Shown piece after piece: positions 54,226-62,548 of a DNA stretch of 64,000 nt (its first letter is position 1; every line of letters starts with the position of its first letter). The position numbers and the translations under genes were made by a program. The notes under the pieces are model-generated. The model was not told where the DNA came from. It searched no databases and saw nothing but the letters and a program-made list of their open reading frames with translations. The stretch is from Nitrospira defluvii. Lineage in GTDB: Bacteria > Nitrospirota > Nitrospiria > Nitrospirales > Nitrospiraceae. The stretch spans positions 1-64,000 of the forward strand of contig NZ_CAJNBJ010000017.1 in the NCBI RefSeq assembly GCF_905220995.1, written 5' to 3'.

Positions 54226-54612
54226 ATGATACCGTCCAATCTTCGTTATCACCAGGAACACGAGTGGGTCCGTGCTGAAGGCCAGCAGGCGACGGTCGGC
54301 ATCAGTCATTTCGCGCAGGATGCGTTGGGTGATATCGTGTTTATCGATCTTCCCAAGGTGGGCGCCAAGGTGACGGCCGGCCAACAGATCGGCGAAGTCG
54401 AGTCCACCAAGACGACGTCCACCATCTACACGCCGGTGAGTGGGACCATCACCAAGATCAATGCCGATCTCAAAGATCATCCCGAAGTCGTGAACTCCGA
54501 TCCCTACGGCAAGGGATGGATGGTGGTGATCGACCTCACGGCTCCGGCGGAGGTCGACAAGCTCATGACGGCTGCGCAGTACGAAACCTTTTTGAGCACA
54601 CAGAAACACTAA
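54226..54612 (+). CDS. gcvH: Glycine cleavage system H protein
   Basis: The 128-residue protein has HEWVRAEGQQATVGISHFAQDALGDIVFIDLP and the lipoylated Lys62 in GEVESTKTTSTIYTPVSG. It shuttles the aminomethyl group between P, T and L proteins. None of gcvP, gcvT or lipA lies here, but a dihydrolipoyl dehydrogenase follows. AGGAG precedes the start. Confidence 0.95.
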   Translation: MIPSNLRYHQEHEWVRAEGQQATVGISHFAQDALGDIVFIDLPKVGAKVTAGQQIGEVESTKTTSTIYTPVSGTITKINADLKDHPEVVNSDPYGKGWMVVIDLTAPAEVDKLMTAAQYETFLSTQKH

Positions 54613-54707
54613 GCCGTGGCCGCTTCGGCGACCTCGTGGATCGGTAACTGCCGCGTCACGGTCCCGGAGTTGTTCACGAAGGCGTCCCCTCCGAGCGCGT
54701 GATTGAT

Positions 54708-56132
54708 ATGAAGCACCTCGCAATTCTAGGAGCCGGTCCAGGCGGCTATGTGGCGGCGATTCGTGCCGCCCAGTTGGGCGCGCGTGTCACCGTGATTGAG
54801 AACCAAGCCCTCGGCGGCGTGTGTTTGAACTGGGGTTGTATCCCAAGCAAGGCCCTGCTGTCGGTCGTTGAACTGGGCGACAAAGCCAAGAAGGCCAAGG
54901 ATTTCGGGCTCCTGCTCCAGGGCACCGTGTCCTACGATCCTGCGGTGATGGTCGCACGCAAGAACAAAGTCGTCTCGACCCTCGTCAAAGGCATCGCCAC
55001 CCTGTTCAAGACCTGGAATATCGAACACGTGGAAGGCCGGGGTGAGCTGGTGGATGCACGGACCATTCGTGTGGCCAAACCGGATGGGACCACCATCCAA
55101 GTGGCGGCCGATGGAGTGATCATCGCGACCGGCTCCTCCTGGCCGAACCTCCCCCTGTTTCCCATCGACGGAACTCAGGTGATCACCAGCAAACAGGCGC
55201 TGGATCTGGCGAGTGTTCCCGCGAGCTTGCTCATCGTAGGGGGCGGGGTCGAAGGCTGTGAGTTCGCCTCTCTCTACAGTGGACTGGGGACGCAGGTCAC
55301 GCTGGTGGAACTTGTGCCGCGGGTGCTGCCGTTGGAGGATGACGAGATCAGCCAGATGATGGAGCGTGAGCTTAAAAAGCGTGGCGTGGATATCCGGACG
55401 GGTGTGACGGTGGAGAATATCGTCCGGCAGCCGGATGCCGTCACGGCCCATCTTCGGGACGGATTCTCGCTCAATGTGGAACAGGTGCTGGTCTCCGTGG
55501 GGCGGGGGTTCAATTCGCGCGGGATCGGGCTGGAACAGGCCGGGGTGCAGGTCGGGGCGCGCGGCGAAATCCTCGTTAATGAACGAATGGAAACGAACAT
55601 CCCGGGTGTGTATGCCATCGGCGATGTCGTCGGTAAGGCGATGTTGGCGCATGTCGCCTCACAACAGGGCAAGGTGGCGGTTGAGAACTTCATGGGACAG
55701 CGGCGCAGCATCGACTACGATGTCATCCCGACCGGCATCTTTACGTTACCTGAAATTGGCCGGGTGGGACTGACGGAACAGCAGGCCCGGGATCGCTGTG
55801 TGGCCAATGGGCAGGATCCGCAGCAGGGCGTCAAAGTCGGGCGCTTCCGCTACGGGGGATTGGGAAAGGCGCAAGCGACGGGCGATATTCAAGGATTGGT
55901 GAAGGTCGTGGCGGATGGAACCAGCGACCGGATTCTCGGTGTGCACATTCTTGGGGCGCATGCCACCGATCTCATCCATGAAGCGGCGTTGGCGATGCAT
56001 GCCGGCGCGACCGTGTCTCGTGTGGCGGAGATGATTCATGCGCACCCCACGCTTGCCGAAGGGCTGATGGAGGCGATGGAAGATGTGCATGGGCATGCCA
56101 TCCACCTTGCACGGAAGCCGCCCTCGTCATGA
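54708..56132 (+). CDS. lpdA: Dihydrolipoyl dehydrogenase
   Basis: The 474-residue flavoprotein has LAILGAGPGGYVAAIRAAQLGA for FAD and the redox pair in GGVCLNWGCIPSKALL. LLIVGGGVEGCEFASLYSGLG binds NAD, and the C-terminal HAHPTLAEGLMEA holds the catalytic His-Glu. It reoxidises lipoyl groups, here likely of the H protein from the gene upstream, and also of 2-oxoacid complexes. The stop overlaps the next start. A GTG at 54699 is an alternative start. Confidence 0.95.
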   Translation: MKHLAILGAGPGGYVAAIRAAQLGARVTVIENQALGGVCLNWGCIPSKALLSVVELGDKAKKAKDFGLLLQGTVSYDPAVMVARKNKVVSTLVKGIATLFKTWNIEHVEGRGELVDARTIRVAKPDGTTIQVAADGVIIATGSSWPNLPLFPIDGTQVITSKQALDLASVPASLLIVGGGVEGCEFASLYSGLGTQVTLVELVPRVLPLEDDEISQMMERELKKRGVDIRTGVTVENIVRQPDAVTAHLRDGFSLNVEQVLVSVGRGFNSRGIGLEQAGVQVGARGEILVNERMETNIPGVYAIGDVVGKAMLAHVASQQGKVAVENFMGQRRSIDYDVIPTGIFTLPEIGRVGLTEQQARDRCVANGQDPQQGVKVGRFRYGGLGKAQATGDIQGLVKVVADGTSDRILGVHILGAHATDLIHEAALAMHAGATVSRVAEMIHAHPTLAEGLMEAMEDVHGHAIHLARKPPSS

Positions 56133-56674
56133 TGCACTCACTCCTCATCAAGCTGGCCATGCTGGCCGTCACGCTTGGGTCGTTGATCTGGATTGCGTCG
56201 GTGACACCGGTCACGAAGGTGATGCCGCCCCAGGCACACCTGCCTTCTCTGGCCCCCCCGACGATCGCCTCCTCGAAGCATGTGCCTACTGTGGAGGTAG
56301 TGCCGAGGCCAGCAGCCGTCCAATCTGACCAGCCGGGCATTGTGCCGGTTCGCCCAGCCGCCAAACCGGCTGAGGCGGTGGAGCGTTCAGTGGTGAGGGA
56401 GAAGGCTCCCGTCGATCCACGCCAGGCCTCTCAAGGGACGGTGCGGCAGGTCGATCTCAATCAGGCCACGGTTGCCGATCTCGAAGCCTTGCCGGGCATC
56501 GGTCCCAAGCTGGCTCAACGGGTGATTGACCACCGTGATGAGCGCGGTCCGTTTCACAGCGTCGACGACCTGCGGCAGGTGAGGGGAATTGGCCGCAAGA
56601 AATTCGATCGTCTTCGCCCCCATGTCCTCGTGACCAACACGCGATCTTTGGCCCGACACAAAGGAACCCTGTGA
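56129..56674 (+). CDS. ComEA-like helix-hairpin-helix protein
   Basis: The 181-residue product has an N-terminal membrane anchor ([20 protein letters not shown]) and a Pro/Ala-rich linker. A C-terminal tandem helix-hairpin-helix domain has [35 protein letters not shown] and [22 protein letters not shown]. This is the architecture of ComEA, the periplasmic DNA receptor that delivers DNA to ComEC (45526). The linker is longer than usual. Overlaps lpdA at its start and tyrS at its end. Confidence 0.85.
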   Translation: MMHSLLIKLAMLAVTLGSLIWIASVTPVTKVMPPQAHLPSLAPPTIASSKHVPTVEVVPRPAAVQSDQPGIVPVRPAAKPAEAVERSVVREKAPVDPRQASQGTVRQVDLNQATVADLEALPGIGPKLAQRVIDHRDERGPFHSVDDLRQVRGIGRKKFDRLRPHVLVTNTRSLARHKGTL

Positions 56675-57888
56675 CTCCCATTGCGCAACAACTGGATCTC
56701 ATTCTTCGAGGTATTGTTGAGGTTATTCAGCCGAACGAGCTGGAATCAAAGCTGACTCGATCCATCAAGGAAAACCGTCCGCTTCGGGTCAAGGCAGGGT
56801 TCGACCCCACAGCGCCGGATCTTCACCTCGGCCATACGGTCCTGATTCACAAGCTCAAACATTTCCAAGACCTCGGGCATCAGGTGATCTTTCTCATTGG
56901 CGATTTCACCGGCATGATCGGCGATCCGACGGGGCGGTCGGAGACTCGTGTCGCACTGTCGAAGGAAAAAGTGCTGGAGAATGCCAAGACCTACGAGCGC
57001 CAGATCTTCAAGATTCTGGATCCTCAGAAAACGCAGGTCGAATTTAACAGTCGCTGGATGAGCGCCATGACGGCCGACGGCATGATCGAGTTGAGCGCCC
57101 GTTACACGGTGGCTCGAATGCTGGAGCGGGAGGACTTTCACAAGCGGTACACGGAAGGGACGCCCATCAGCATCCATGAGTTCATGTATCCCTTGATTCA
57201 GGGGTACGATTCCGTGGCGCTGAAGGCCGACATTGAATTGGGCGGGACGGATCAGAAGTTCAATCTATTGATGGGGCGAGATCTACAGCGGGACTACGGG
57301 CAGGAGGCGCAGGTGGTGATCACCATGCCGCTCCTGGAGGGGACCGACGGGGTCCGCAAGATGAGTAAGAGCTTCGGCAACTACATCGCGTTGGAAGACA
57401 AGCCGGCGGACATGTTCGGCAAGCTGATGTCGATCAGCGATGTGCTGATGTATCGTTACTATGAACTGCTGACGACGGAAGATTTAGCGTGGGTCAAGTC
57501 AGCCCATCCCATGGAGGCGAAGCAAGGCCTGGCGGAACAGATTGTTGCGCGGTATCACGGGGCTGAAGCGGGTCGTGAAGCCAGGGGCGCGTTTCAGCAG
57601 AAGTTTCAGGCGCGAGAATTTCCTGAGCAGCCCGACGCCCATGTGGTCTTGACGCCATCCGATGTAAAAGATGCGGGCGCGCCCTCGATCGGCCTCGTCG
57701 AGTTGATTGCCAAGACCGGCCTGGTTCCCAGTAAGAGCGAAGCCCGACGCCTGATCGTTCAAGGCGGGCTGGAGGTGGAGGGGCAGAAAATGACCGATGC
57801 CAACGCCGTTATCCCGTTGGCGGTCGGCACGAAGCTTCATCTGCGTGTGGGGCGCCGGAAGTTTGCGGTGGTGGAATATAAGAACTGA
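56671..57888 (+). CDS. tyrS: Tyrosyl-tRNA synthetase
   Basis: The 405-residue enzyme has [13 protein letters not shown] as HIGH box, [29 protein letters not shown], and [10 protein letters not shown] as KMSKS box. A C-terminal S4-type domain follows ([25 protein letters not shown] in outline). It belongs to the TyrZ-like long-form clade. A GTG start overlaps the ComEA-like stop. Confidence 0.95.
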   Translation: MTPIAQQLDLILRGIVEVIQPNELESKLTRSIKENRPLRVKAGFDPTAPDLHLGHTVLIHKLKHFQDLGHQVIFLIGDFTGMIGDPTGRSETRVALSKEKVLENAKTYERQIFKILDPQKTQVEFNSRWMSAMTADGMIELSARYTVARMLEREDFHKRYTEGTPISIHEFMYPLIQGYDSVALKADIELGGTDQKFNLLMGRDLQRDYGQEAQVVITMPLLEGTDGVRKMSKSFGNYIALEDKPADMFGKLMSISDVLMYRYYELLTTEDLAWVKSAHPMEAKQGLAEQIVARYHGAEAGREARGAFQQKFQAREFPEQPDAHVVLTPSDVKDAGAPSIGLVELIAKTGLVPSKSEARRLIVQGGLEVEGQKMTDANAVIPLAVGTKLHLRVGRRKFAVVEYKN

Positions 57889-57908
57889 GCCGCGTGTGAG
57901 CCGTTGCC

Positions 57909-57937
57909 TTGACTTAGCGCGGACGCCGGCGTAGGAT
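57909..57937 (+). promoter_or_regulatory. Sigma-70-type promoter of tRNA-Gly
   Basis: TTGACT at 57909-57914 and TAGGAT at 57932-57937 are 17 bases apart, and the tRNA starts 22 bases after the -10 box. Confidence 0.6.
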
Positions 57938-57958
57938 TCGATCTCTCGTGTAGAAGGG

Positions 57959-58033
57959 GCGGGCGTAGCTCAGTGGTAGAGTCCTTGCTTCCCAAGCAAG
58001 TTGTCGTGGGTTCAAATCCCATCGCCCGCTCCA
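57959..58033 (+). tRNA. tRNA-Gly (anticodon CCC)
   Basis: Acceptor GCGGGCG/CGCCCGC, D-arm with GCTCAGTGGTAGAG, anticodon stem CTTGC/GCAAG around TTCCCAA, and T-arm GTGGGTTCAAATCCCAT fit tRNA-Gly reading GGG. CCA is encoded at 58031-58033. Confidence 0.95.
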
Positions 58034-58337
58034 AAAAAGTCCCCTTCAACTCGAACGCTTCTGAGTCACTCAGGCGTCTTGCTCAGCGAGCCATCGGTGT
58101 GCTCTTGCTGAAATCTGTGACGGTTGTCACGGGTGAGCATGACTTTTTTGGGCTTACCACGCCTTCAGGGCGGTCATCTGTCTCACCTGCCTTCTGTTGA
58201 GCAGAAGGAGGTCATAGCTGTATCTAGGGTATCCTGCGGCTACGTGCGATGCGTGGCCACGTTCGACCGAAAAGAATGCGCCGCCGTCGAGGCCGAAGTA
58301 GGCCAGGTCTTCTGGCGTGTTTGTCTGATCCCAGGAA
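58034..58337. other. Gene-free stretch between tRNA-Gly and the LuxR gene
   Basis: No credible gene or repeat is seen in these 304 bases. Short frames exist on both strands but lack ribosome sites and recognisable motifs. Confidence 0.5.
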
Positions 58338-59045
58338 TTATGCCAGCGCGGGCGGTCTGGTGAGTCCGTTCTGGTGGGCCCGGATGAGCAATTTCTGGCG
58401 ATTCGAGACACCGAGCTTGTCGAAAATGCTGGTGAGATGATGTCTGACGGTAATGCTGGAAATGCACAGACGGTCGGCAATGTCTTTGTTGGACAATCCC
58501 TCACTGACCAATCGGACGACTTCCTGTTCCCGCTCCGTGAGTCCATCGAGGCGTTTATGTTGGGCAGGGGCGCGTGTCAGGAGGGAGGGCGGCTCTGCTT
58601 GTGCGCTGAGTTTCCGAGGGCTGCCGAGTCTTTCAAAGGTAAGAGGGACTTCCTCGTCCGCCCTGGCGAGGTGGGCGATCGTGGCGATGAGCACGGCGGA
58701 AGGTTGTACCTTGAGCACAATACCATCGACTCCGGAAGCGAATGCTTGACGAGTGCGCTCCATGTCCTCGAATCCGCTCAATAAAATAACTTTGATGGCT
58801 GGAGCAGCACGCTTGATTTTCAGGATCAGCTCAGGAATGACATGATCATTTTCCGTGTCGAGAATCGCGATAGTCGGGTGGTTGCTGGCCAACACCTCAT
58901 CCAGGTTCGTTCCGTGCGTAGTCTGCCCGATCAACTTGATCCATGTTTCTGCTTCGACGATCCGCTGCAAACCGAGCCGCAGGAGATAGTTACTGCTGAT
59001 GATTGCCACTACCGTTTGGATTGTAGCTGCGTCGGTTTCCCTCAT
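58338..59045 (-). CDS. NarL/FixJ-type regulator with an atypical receiver
   Basis: The 235-residue protein has an N-terminal receiver-like domain and a C-terminal LuxR HTH (LTEREQEVVRLVSEGLSNKDIADRLCISSITVRHHLTSIFDKL in outline at 170-215). In the receiver, the phosphoacceptor Asp63 (ILDTEND) and the Lys of VLKVQP are kept, but the N-terminal acidic pair is Ser17-Ser18. Metal-dependent phosphorylation is thus unlikely, and it may respond to a ligand, a partner or simply abundance. No histidine kinase lies near. The adjacent exopolysaccharide genes are its likely targets by position. AGGAGGGG precedes the ATG. Confidence 0.85.
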   Translation of the reverse strand: MRETDAATIQTVVAIISSNYLLRLGLQRIVEAETWIKLIGQTTHGTNLDEVLASNHPTIAILDTENDHVIPELILKIKRAAPAIKVILLSGFEDMERTRQAFASGVDGIVLKVQPSAVLIATIAHLARADEEVPLTFERLGSPRKLSAQAEPPSLLTRAPAQHKRLDGLTEREQEVVRLVSEGLSNKDIADRLCISSITVRHHLTSIFDKLGVSNRQKLLIRAHQNGLTRPPALA

Positions 59046-59063
59046 TGCCCCTCCTGAAGACAC

Positions 59064-60378
59064 CCGCCCTCTGACCGTCGAGTTGGCTGATAACCAGACT
59101 ACGTAATAGTAAAAATATTACGCAGTGGATGCTAGGTTGAATAGGTGATTCCAGACACCTGCGACGGCGCATGTTCTCATACCGGTCTACCTTCAAGCAA
59201 TCGGTAAAATTCATCATGCAATCGACCCAAAGCCTTACCCGTGGTCACTTTCCGCCGATTCCAGGTATTACGTGAGAAGTGCTTTCGGCTGCACAATAAT
59301 GTGCGCACGTCGAAATACGAGGGGGAAACCCCTCGTGTCATCGACAGAATGTCTCGAAAGGTCCAGGGGATACCTTCCGCACTGGACCGTCAATGCGGAA
59401 ATGCTGGTAATCTCCTCCCGCCTGCAGCCCTCTGGAAGGAGATGGCGCCCACACATATGACTGTGGCCTTCCGGCATCCCGATGTCGAATTCTATGGCGT
59501 TGTTGATCTATCCATGGGGATGAGGAGGTTACGCATAAATGAATCCAAGGCGAATGGACGTGATTTGCTTGGCAGCAACAGGTGGCGCACTGAGCTGAGG
59601 AGAGGCCCACTGTGTGCCTCTCCTCGGTTGCCTGCTATGGTTGTGCTACTGCTGGGTACATTGAAACGACTGAGCCATTTCCTCGCTTCGAATTGTGACG
59701 ACGCTCTCTCAAGGGTTTCGCTTCATGCCGATGCCTGTTTTCTTTCCGGATAACCGCCTATCACATTCGAGCCAAGACGCAGAATGGCAAGCCTGATACG
59801 GGGCTCATAGATCTATCGATCTCTGTTCCGGAACGGATTGGCTTGTCCCGTTGATTGTGGGGTCAAAAGGCCAACTCGAACATCCTGCCGCAGAACTGTT
59901 GCACAAATTAATACAGCCCTCAGATACGTGGGCGCTTGCTGGTGTGCTTACCAGGTTGGATGGTGAGGTGTGTTCCGGTTATCTCAGGATTGCACGGAAA
60001 TTAAATGGACGCATTCTCATCGGTTCATACCGACGATCGTGGTGCAATCAACGACCAGCACAAACGTACGAGAGACGGTCTGATTTTCCTGATGGTAAGA
60101 GGCACCAATATCCGATGTGCAGGCCCGACCGACCCTGTATAAATCACCTCCCATGAAATCCGAAATAGCATGGGTCGATCGCTATTCTGGGCATGTGGTG
60201 AGGGGAATATTCTCCTCTTGGGGTTTGAGAGGGGCCGTTCCTGGGTGGTCCCACGTTGAGTGTGTGGGGGGACGCCTGAAGTTGTCGATGGCCGCACATG
60301 GGTAGGTTTGGTGGCGGTCTCAAGCCGCCGAGGAGAGAAGCGGCAGCGGAATTGGATTCGATCGGACATTGTTGAAGG
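59064..60378. other. 1.3-kb stretch without a convincing gene
   Basis: This region separates the LuxR gene from the OrfA-type gene. Frames of up to 170 codons exist on the plus strand (for example 59241-59753) but have a random amino-acid composition and no ribosome site. An inverted repeat CGTAATA/TATTACG lies at 59102-59122. A perfect 8-bp stem with a GAAA loop lies at 59317-59336. The GC content seems lower than in flanking genes. Decayed mobile-element sequence or a long regulatory region are both possible. Confidence 0.45.
59102..59122. promoter_or_regulatory. Inverted repeat upstream of the LuxR gene
   Basis: CGTAATA and TATTACG form a perfect 7-base inverted repeat with a 7-base AT-rich spacer, 57 bases before the LuxR start codon. 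It is suited to bind a dimeric HTH protein, perhaps the LuxR protein itself. Confidence 0.4.
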
Positions 60379-60654
60379 ATGCGCTCTCGATTCACTGACA
60401 AAGAGAAGCAACAGATTCTGAAAGAAGGACGCTCCAAGGGGGCGATTGAACGCGTGTGCAAGAAATACGACATTTCTGCGAGCACGTTTTATCGTTGGAG
60501 GAGCAGGGTGGGTGTCCAGGAGGCGGATCCAATCCTCCACTTGCGCTCCCTGCAACTGGAGAATCGGCGCCTCAAACATCGTGTCGCGGAGCTTTCGCTG
60601 GACTACACCATTCTCCGGTCCGCCTTGATCAACGACAGGGAGAATGAATGCTGA
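60379..60654 (+). CDS. Lone IS3-type OrfA (transposase helix-turn-helix subunit)
   Basis: The 91-residue product has an HTH_Tnp_1-type helix-turn-helix (FTDKEKQQILKEGRSKGAIERVCKKYDISASTFYRWRS in outline at residues 5-42). A leucine-rich coiled coil follows (LRSLQLENRRLKHRVAELSLDYTILRSAL in outline), as in IS3 OrfA proteins. No OrfB with the DDE domain follows and no terminal inverted repeats were found. It may be an IS remnant, or a domesticated DNA-binding protein next to the polysaccharide genes. Confidence 0.7.
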   Translation: MRSRFTDKEKQQILKEGRSKGAIERVCKKYDISASTFYRWRSRVGVQEADPILHLRSLQLENRRLKHRVAELSLDYTILRSALINDRENEC

Positions 60655-60814
60655 TGTGCTGGACGACGTGGGGCATATGGGGCAGCCGCATACAGAGGGA
60701 CGAGTGGAGCGTTGCGTCTGAAACAGAGCAGCGCTCAGGGCGCACGCGTTCTGTTCGGTCGGCCGCTCAGGCGCACCGTATCGTCTCTTCTTTCCCGAGC
60801 ATGGAGTCCATGAC

Positions 60815-62548
60815 ATGAAAGCCGTGATCATGGATGGTGCTCCCTGGGCCGGGACGATGCTGACGTTTCCGGTAGGAAACGAACTGCTGATCCAGCATCT
60901 GCTGTCAATGTTGAGAACGCACGGTATCCGCGAAGTGGCGGTCGTCTCCTGTGAGCAGGATCCCTACGTACGTGAGTTGGTGTGTCAGGCCGGTCAAGCT
61001 CAGAGCATGGAAATACTGTGGCGGACGGAGAGCGTGTACCGTGGCACCGCCGGCAGTATCGAAGTTGTGAAAGATTTTCTGGATACGCCGGCCTTCCTCG
61101 GGGTCCATGCGAATGTCTATGTGCGCGATGTTGATTTGACGGCGGCATTCAGCTTTCACCGTCAGTATCACGCGAGCATCACGTTAGTCGCTCAGCGTCG
61201 AGCAGGAACCGATGAAGCACTGGAAAGTGTGGAGCTCGATCCTGCCGGCCTCGTGTCCAGGGTGAACATTCTGCACTGGTCAAGGAATCGCCGGAGCCAG
61301 CTGGCTCCTTGCGGACTGTATCTGTTTGACCGTGATGTGCTCTCACAGATTCCTCGCGATGAGTACTTCGATGTCAACGAGCAGCTTGTGCCGCTCGTCA
61401 GAAGTCGAGGCGGCATCATTCGTGCCTATGAGGTTGATGGAGGGGTCCACCCCATTCACGGACCGGAGGATTTTCTCTGGTTGAACCGAGAAATCCTCTT
61501 GAAAGATTTACAAAGCGTCGATCGCGGCGATGGTCGCCATAGTGGATTCGACGAGATTGTGATCGGCGAAAACGCAGACATTTCCCCCCATTCCTTCTTG
61601 CTGGGGCCGCTCGTGATCGGGCCGAATTGTGTTGTGGAAGACTATGTCCACCTGATTGGGCCGGCAGTAATTGGGCCGACCTCACATCTGGAAAAGGGTA
61701 GTTTGGTACGGGAAAGCGTGTTGCGACCAGGCACGAGGGTGCGAGGAAATGCGAGGGTGGAGTATTCGGTGGTCGGTGGAGACGAAACGGTGCCTGAAGG
61801 CATGCGACTTCGAAGCACATACTGGACTACCGCAGATCCGGGGATTCGAGGATCTCGTAACGCGATCGATCAAGGTGCCTCGATCAAGATCGTATCTCGG
61901 CCCCGACGCACGCCACGATCGGCGACCACCCGATCTGGAGAGAAGGGGGGGGGCTCGATCTATGCGGTGATGAAAACCGTCGCGGACAGGACGGGCGCTC
62001 TTGCAGGCTTGATCCTCGTTGGTCCTCTCCTGCTGCTGATTGCGGCTGCGATCAAGAGCGACTCTCGCGGGCCGGTATTCTTTTCCCAGAAACGGTGCGG
62101 AAAGGATGGCCGGGAATTTTGGATGCACAAATTCAGAACAATGGTGCCGGACGCCGAGCAGCGACAAAAGGACCTGAAAGCCAAAAATAGCGTCGACGGA
62201 CCGATGTTCAAGCTGGAAGAAGATCCGCGCATCACCCGGGTCGGCAAGTTCCTTCGAAAAACGAGTCTCGATGAACTGCCGCAACTCTTGAATGTGCTGC
62301 GGGGAGACATGAGCCTGGTGGGGCCGCGTCCGTTGGCCTACGACGAGATGAAGTTCTGTCCGACGTGGCGTGATGCACGGCTCACGGTCCGTCCGGGATT
62401 GACCGGACTTTGGCAGGTGAAGGCACGTAATCGCAATCGGTTCTCAGAGTGGATCCGATACGACCTCGAGTATGTTCGTCGGCGTTCGCTGGTGCTCGAT
62501 CTATACATCCTGATCCGGACCGCTCGCGTGTTGTTGAAAGGAGTGTGA
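60815..62548 (+). CDS. Fusion of degenerate sugar nucleotidyltransferase, left-handed helix and polyprenyl-phosphate sugar transferase
   Basis: The 577-residue protein has three parts. Residues 1-235 follow the sugar-1-phosphate nucleotidyltransferase fold, but the signature GGxGTRL is replaced by DGAPWAGTM, so catalysis is doubtful. Residues about 246-345 are a hexapeptide-type left-handed beta helix (ENADISPHSFLLGPLVIGP). After a linker with three Gly from a G9 tract, residues about 385-577 form a WcaJ/RfbP-type phosphoglycosyltransferase. This has one membrane helix, KFRTM, DELPQLLNVLRGDMSLVGPRP and PGLTGLWQV. It should start exopolysaccharide synthesis on undecaprenyl phosphate. GGAG lies 8 bases upstream. 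Confidence 0.87.
   Translation: MKAVIMDGAPWAGTMLTFPVGNELLIQHLLSMLRTHGIREVAVVSCEQDPYVRELVCQAGQAQSMEILWRTESVYRGTAGSIEVVKDFLDTPAFLGVHANVYVRDVDLTAAFSFHRQYHASITLVAQRRAGTDEALESVELDPAGLVSRVNILHWSRNRRSQLAPCGLYLFDRDVLSQIPRDEYFDVNEQLVPLVRSRGGIIRAYEVDGGVHPIHGPEDFLWLNREILLKDLQSVDRGDGRHSGFDEIVIGENADISPHSFLLGPLVIGPNCVVEDYVHLIGPAVIGPTSHLEKGSLVRESVLRPGTRVRGNARVEYSVVGGDETVPEGMRLRSTYWTTADPGIRGSRNAIDQGASIKIVSRPRRTPRSATTRSGEKGGGSIYAVMKTVADRTGALAGLILVGPLLLLIAAAIKSDSRGPVFFSQKRCGKDGREFWMHKFRTMVPDAEQRQKDLKAKNSVDGPMFKLEEDPRITRVGKFLRKTSLDELPQLLNVLRGDMSLVGPRPLAYDEMKFCPTWRDARLTVRPGLTGLWQVKARNRNRFSEWIRYDLEYVRRRSLVLDLYILIRTARVLLKGV

Noticed and set aside
59241-59753. 170-codon frame in the gene-poor stretch
   Set aside because: No ribosome site, no recognisable motif, amino-acid composition as expected by chance.
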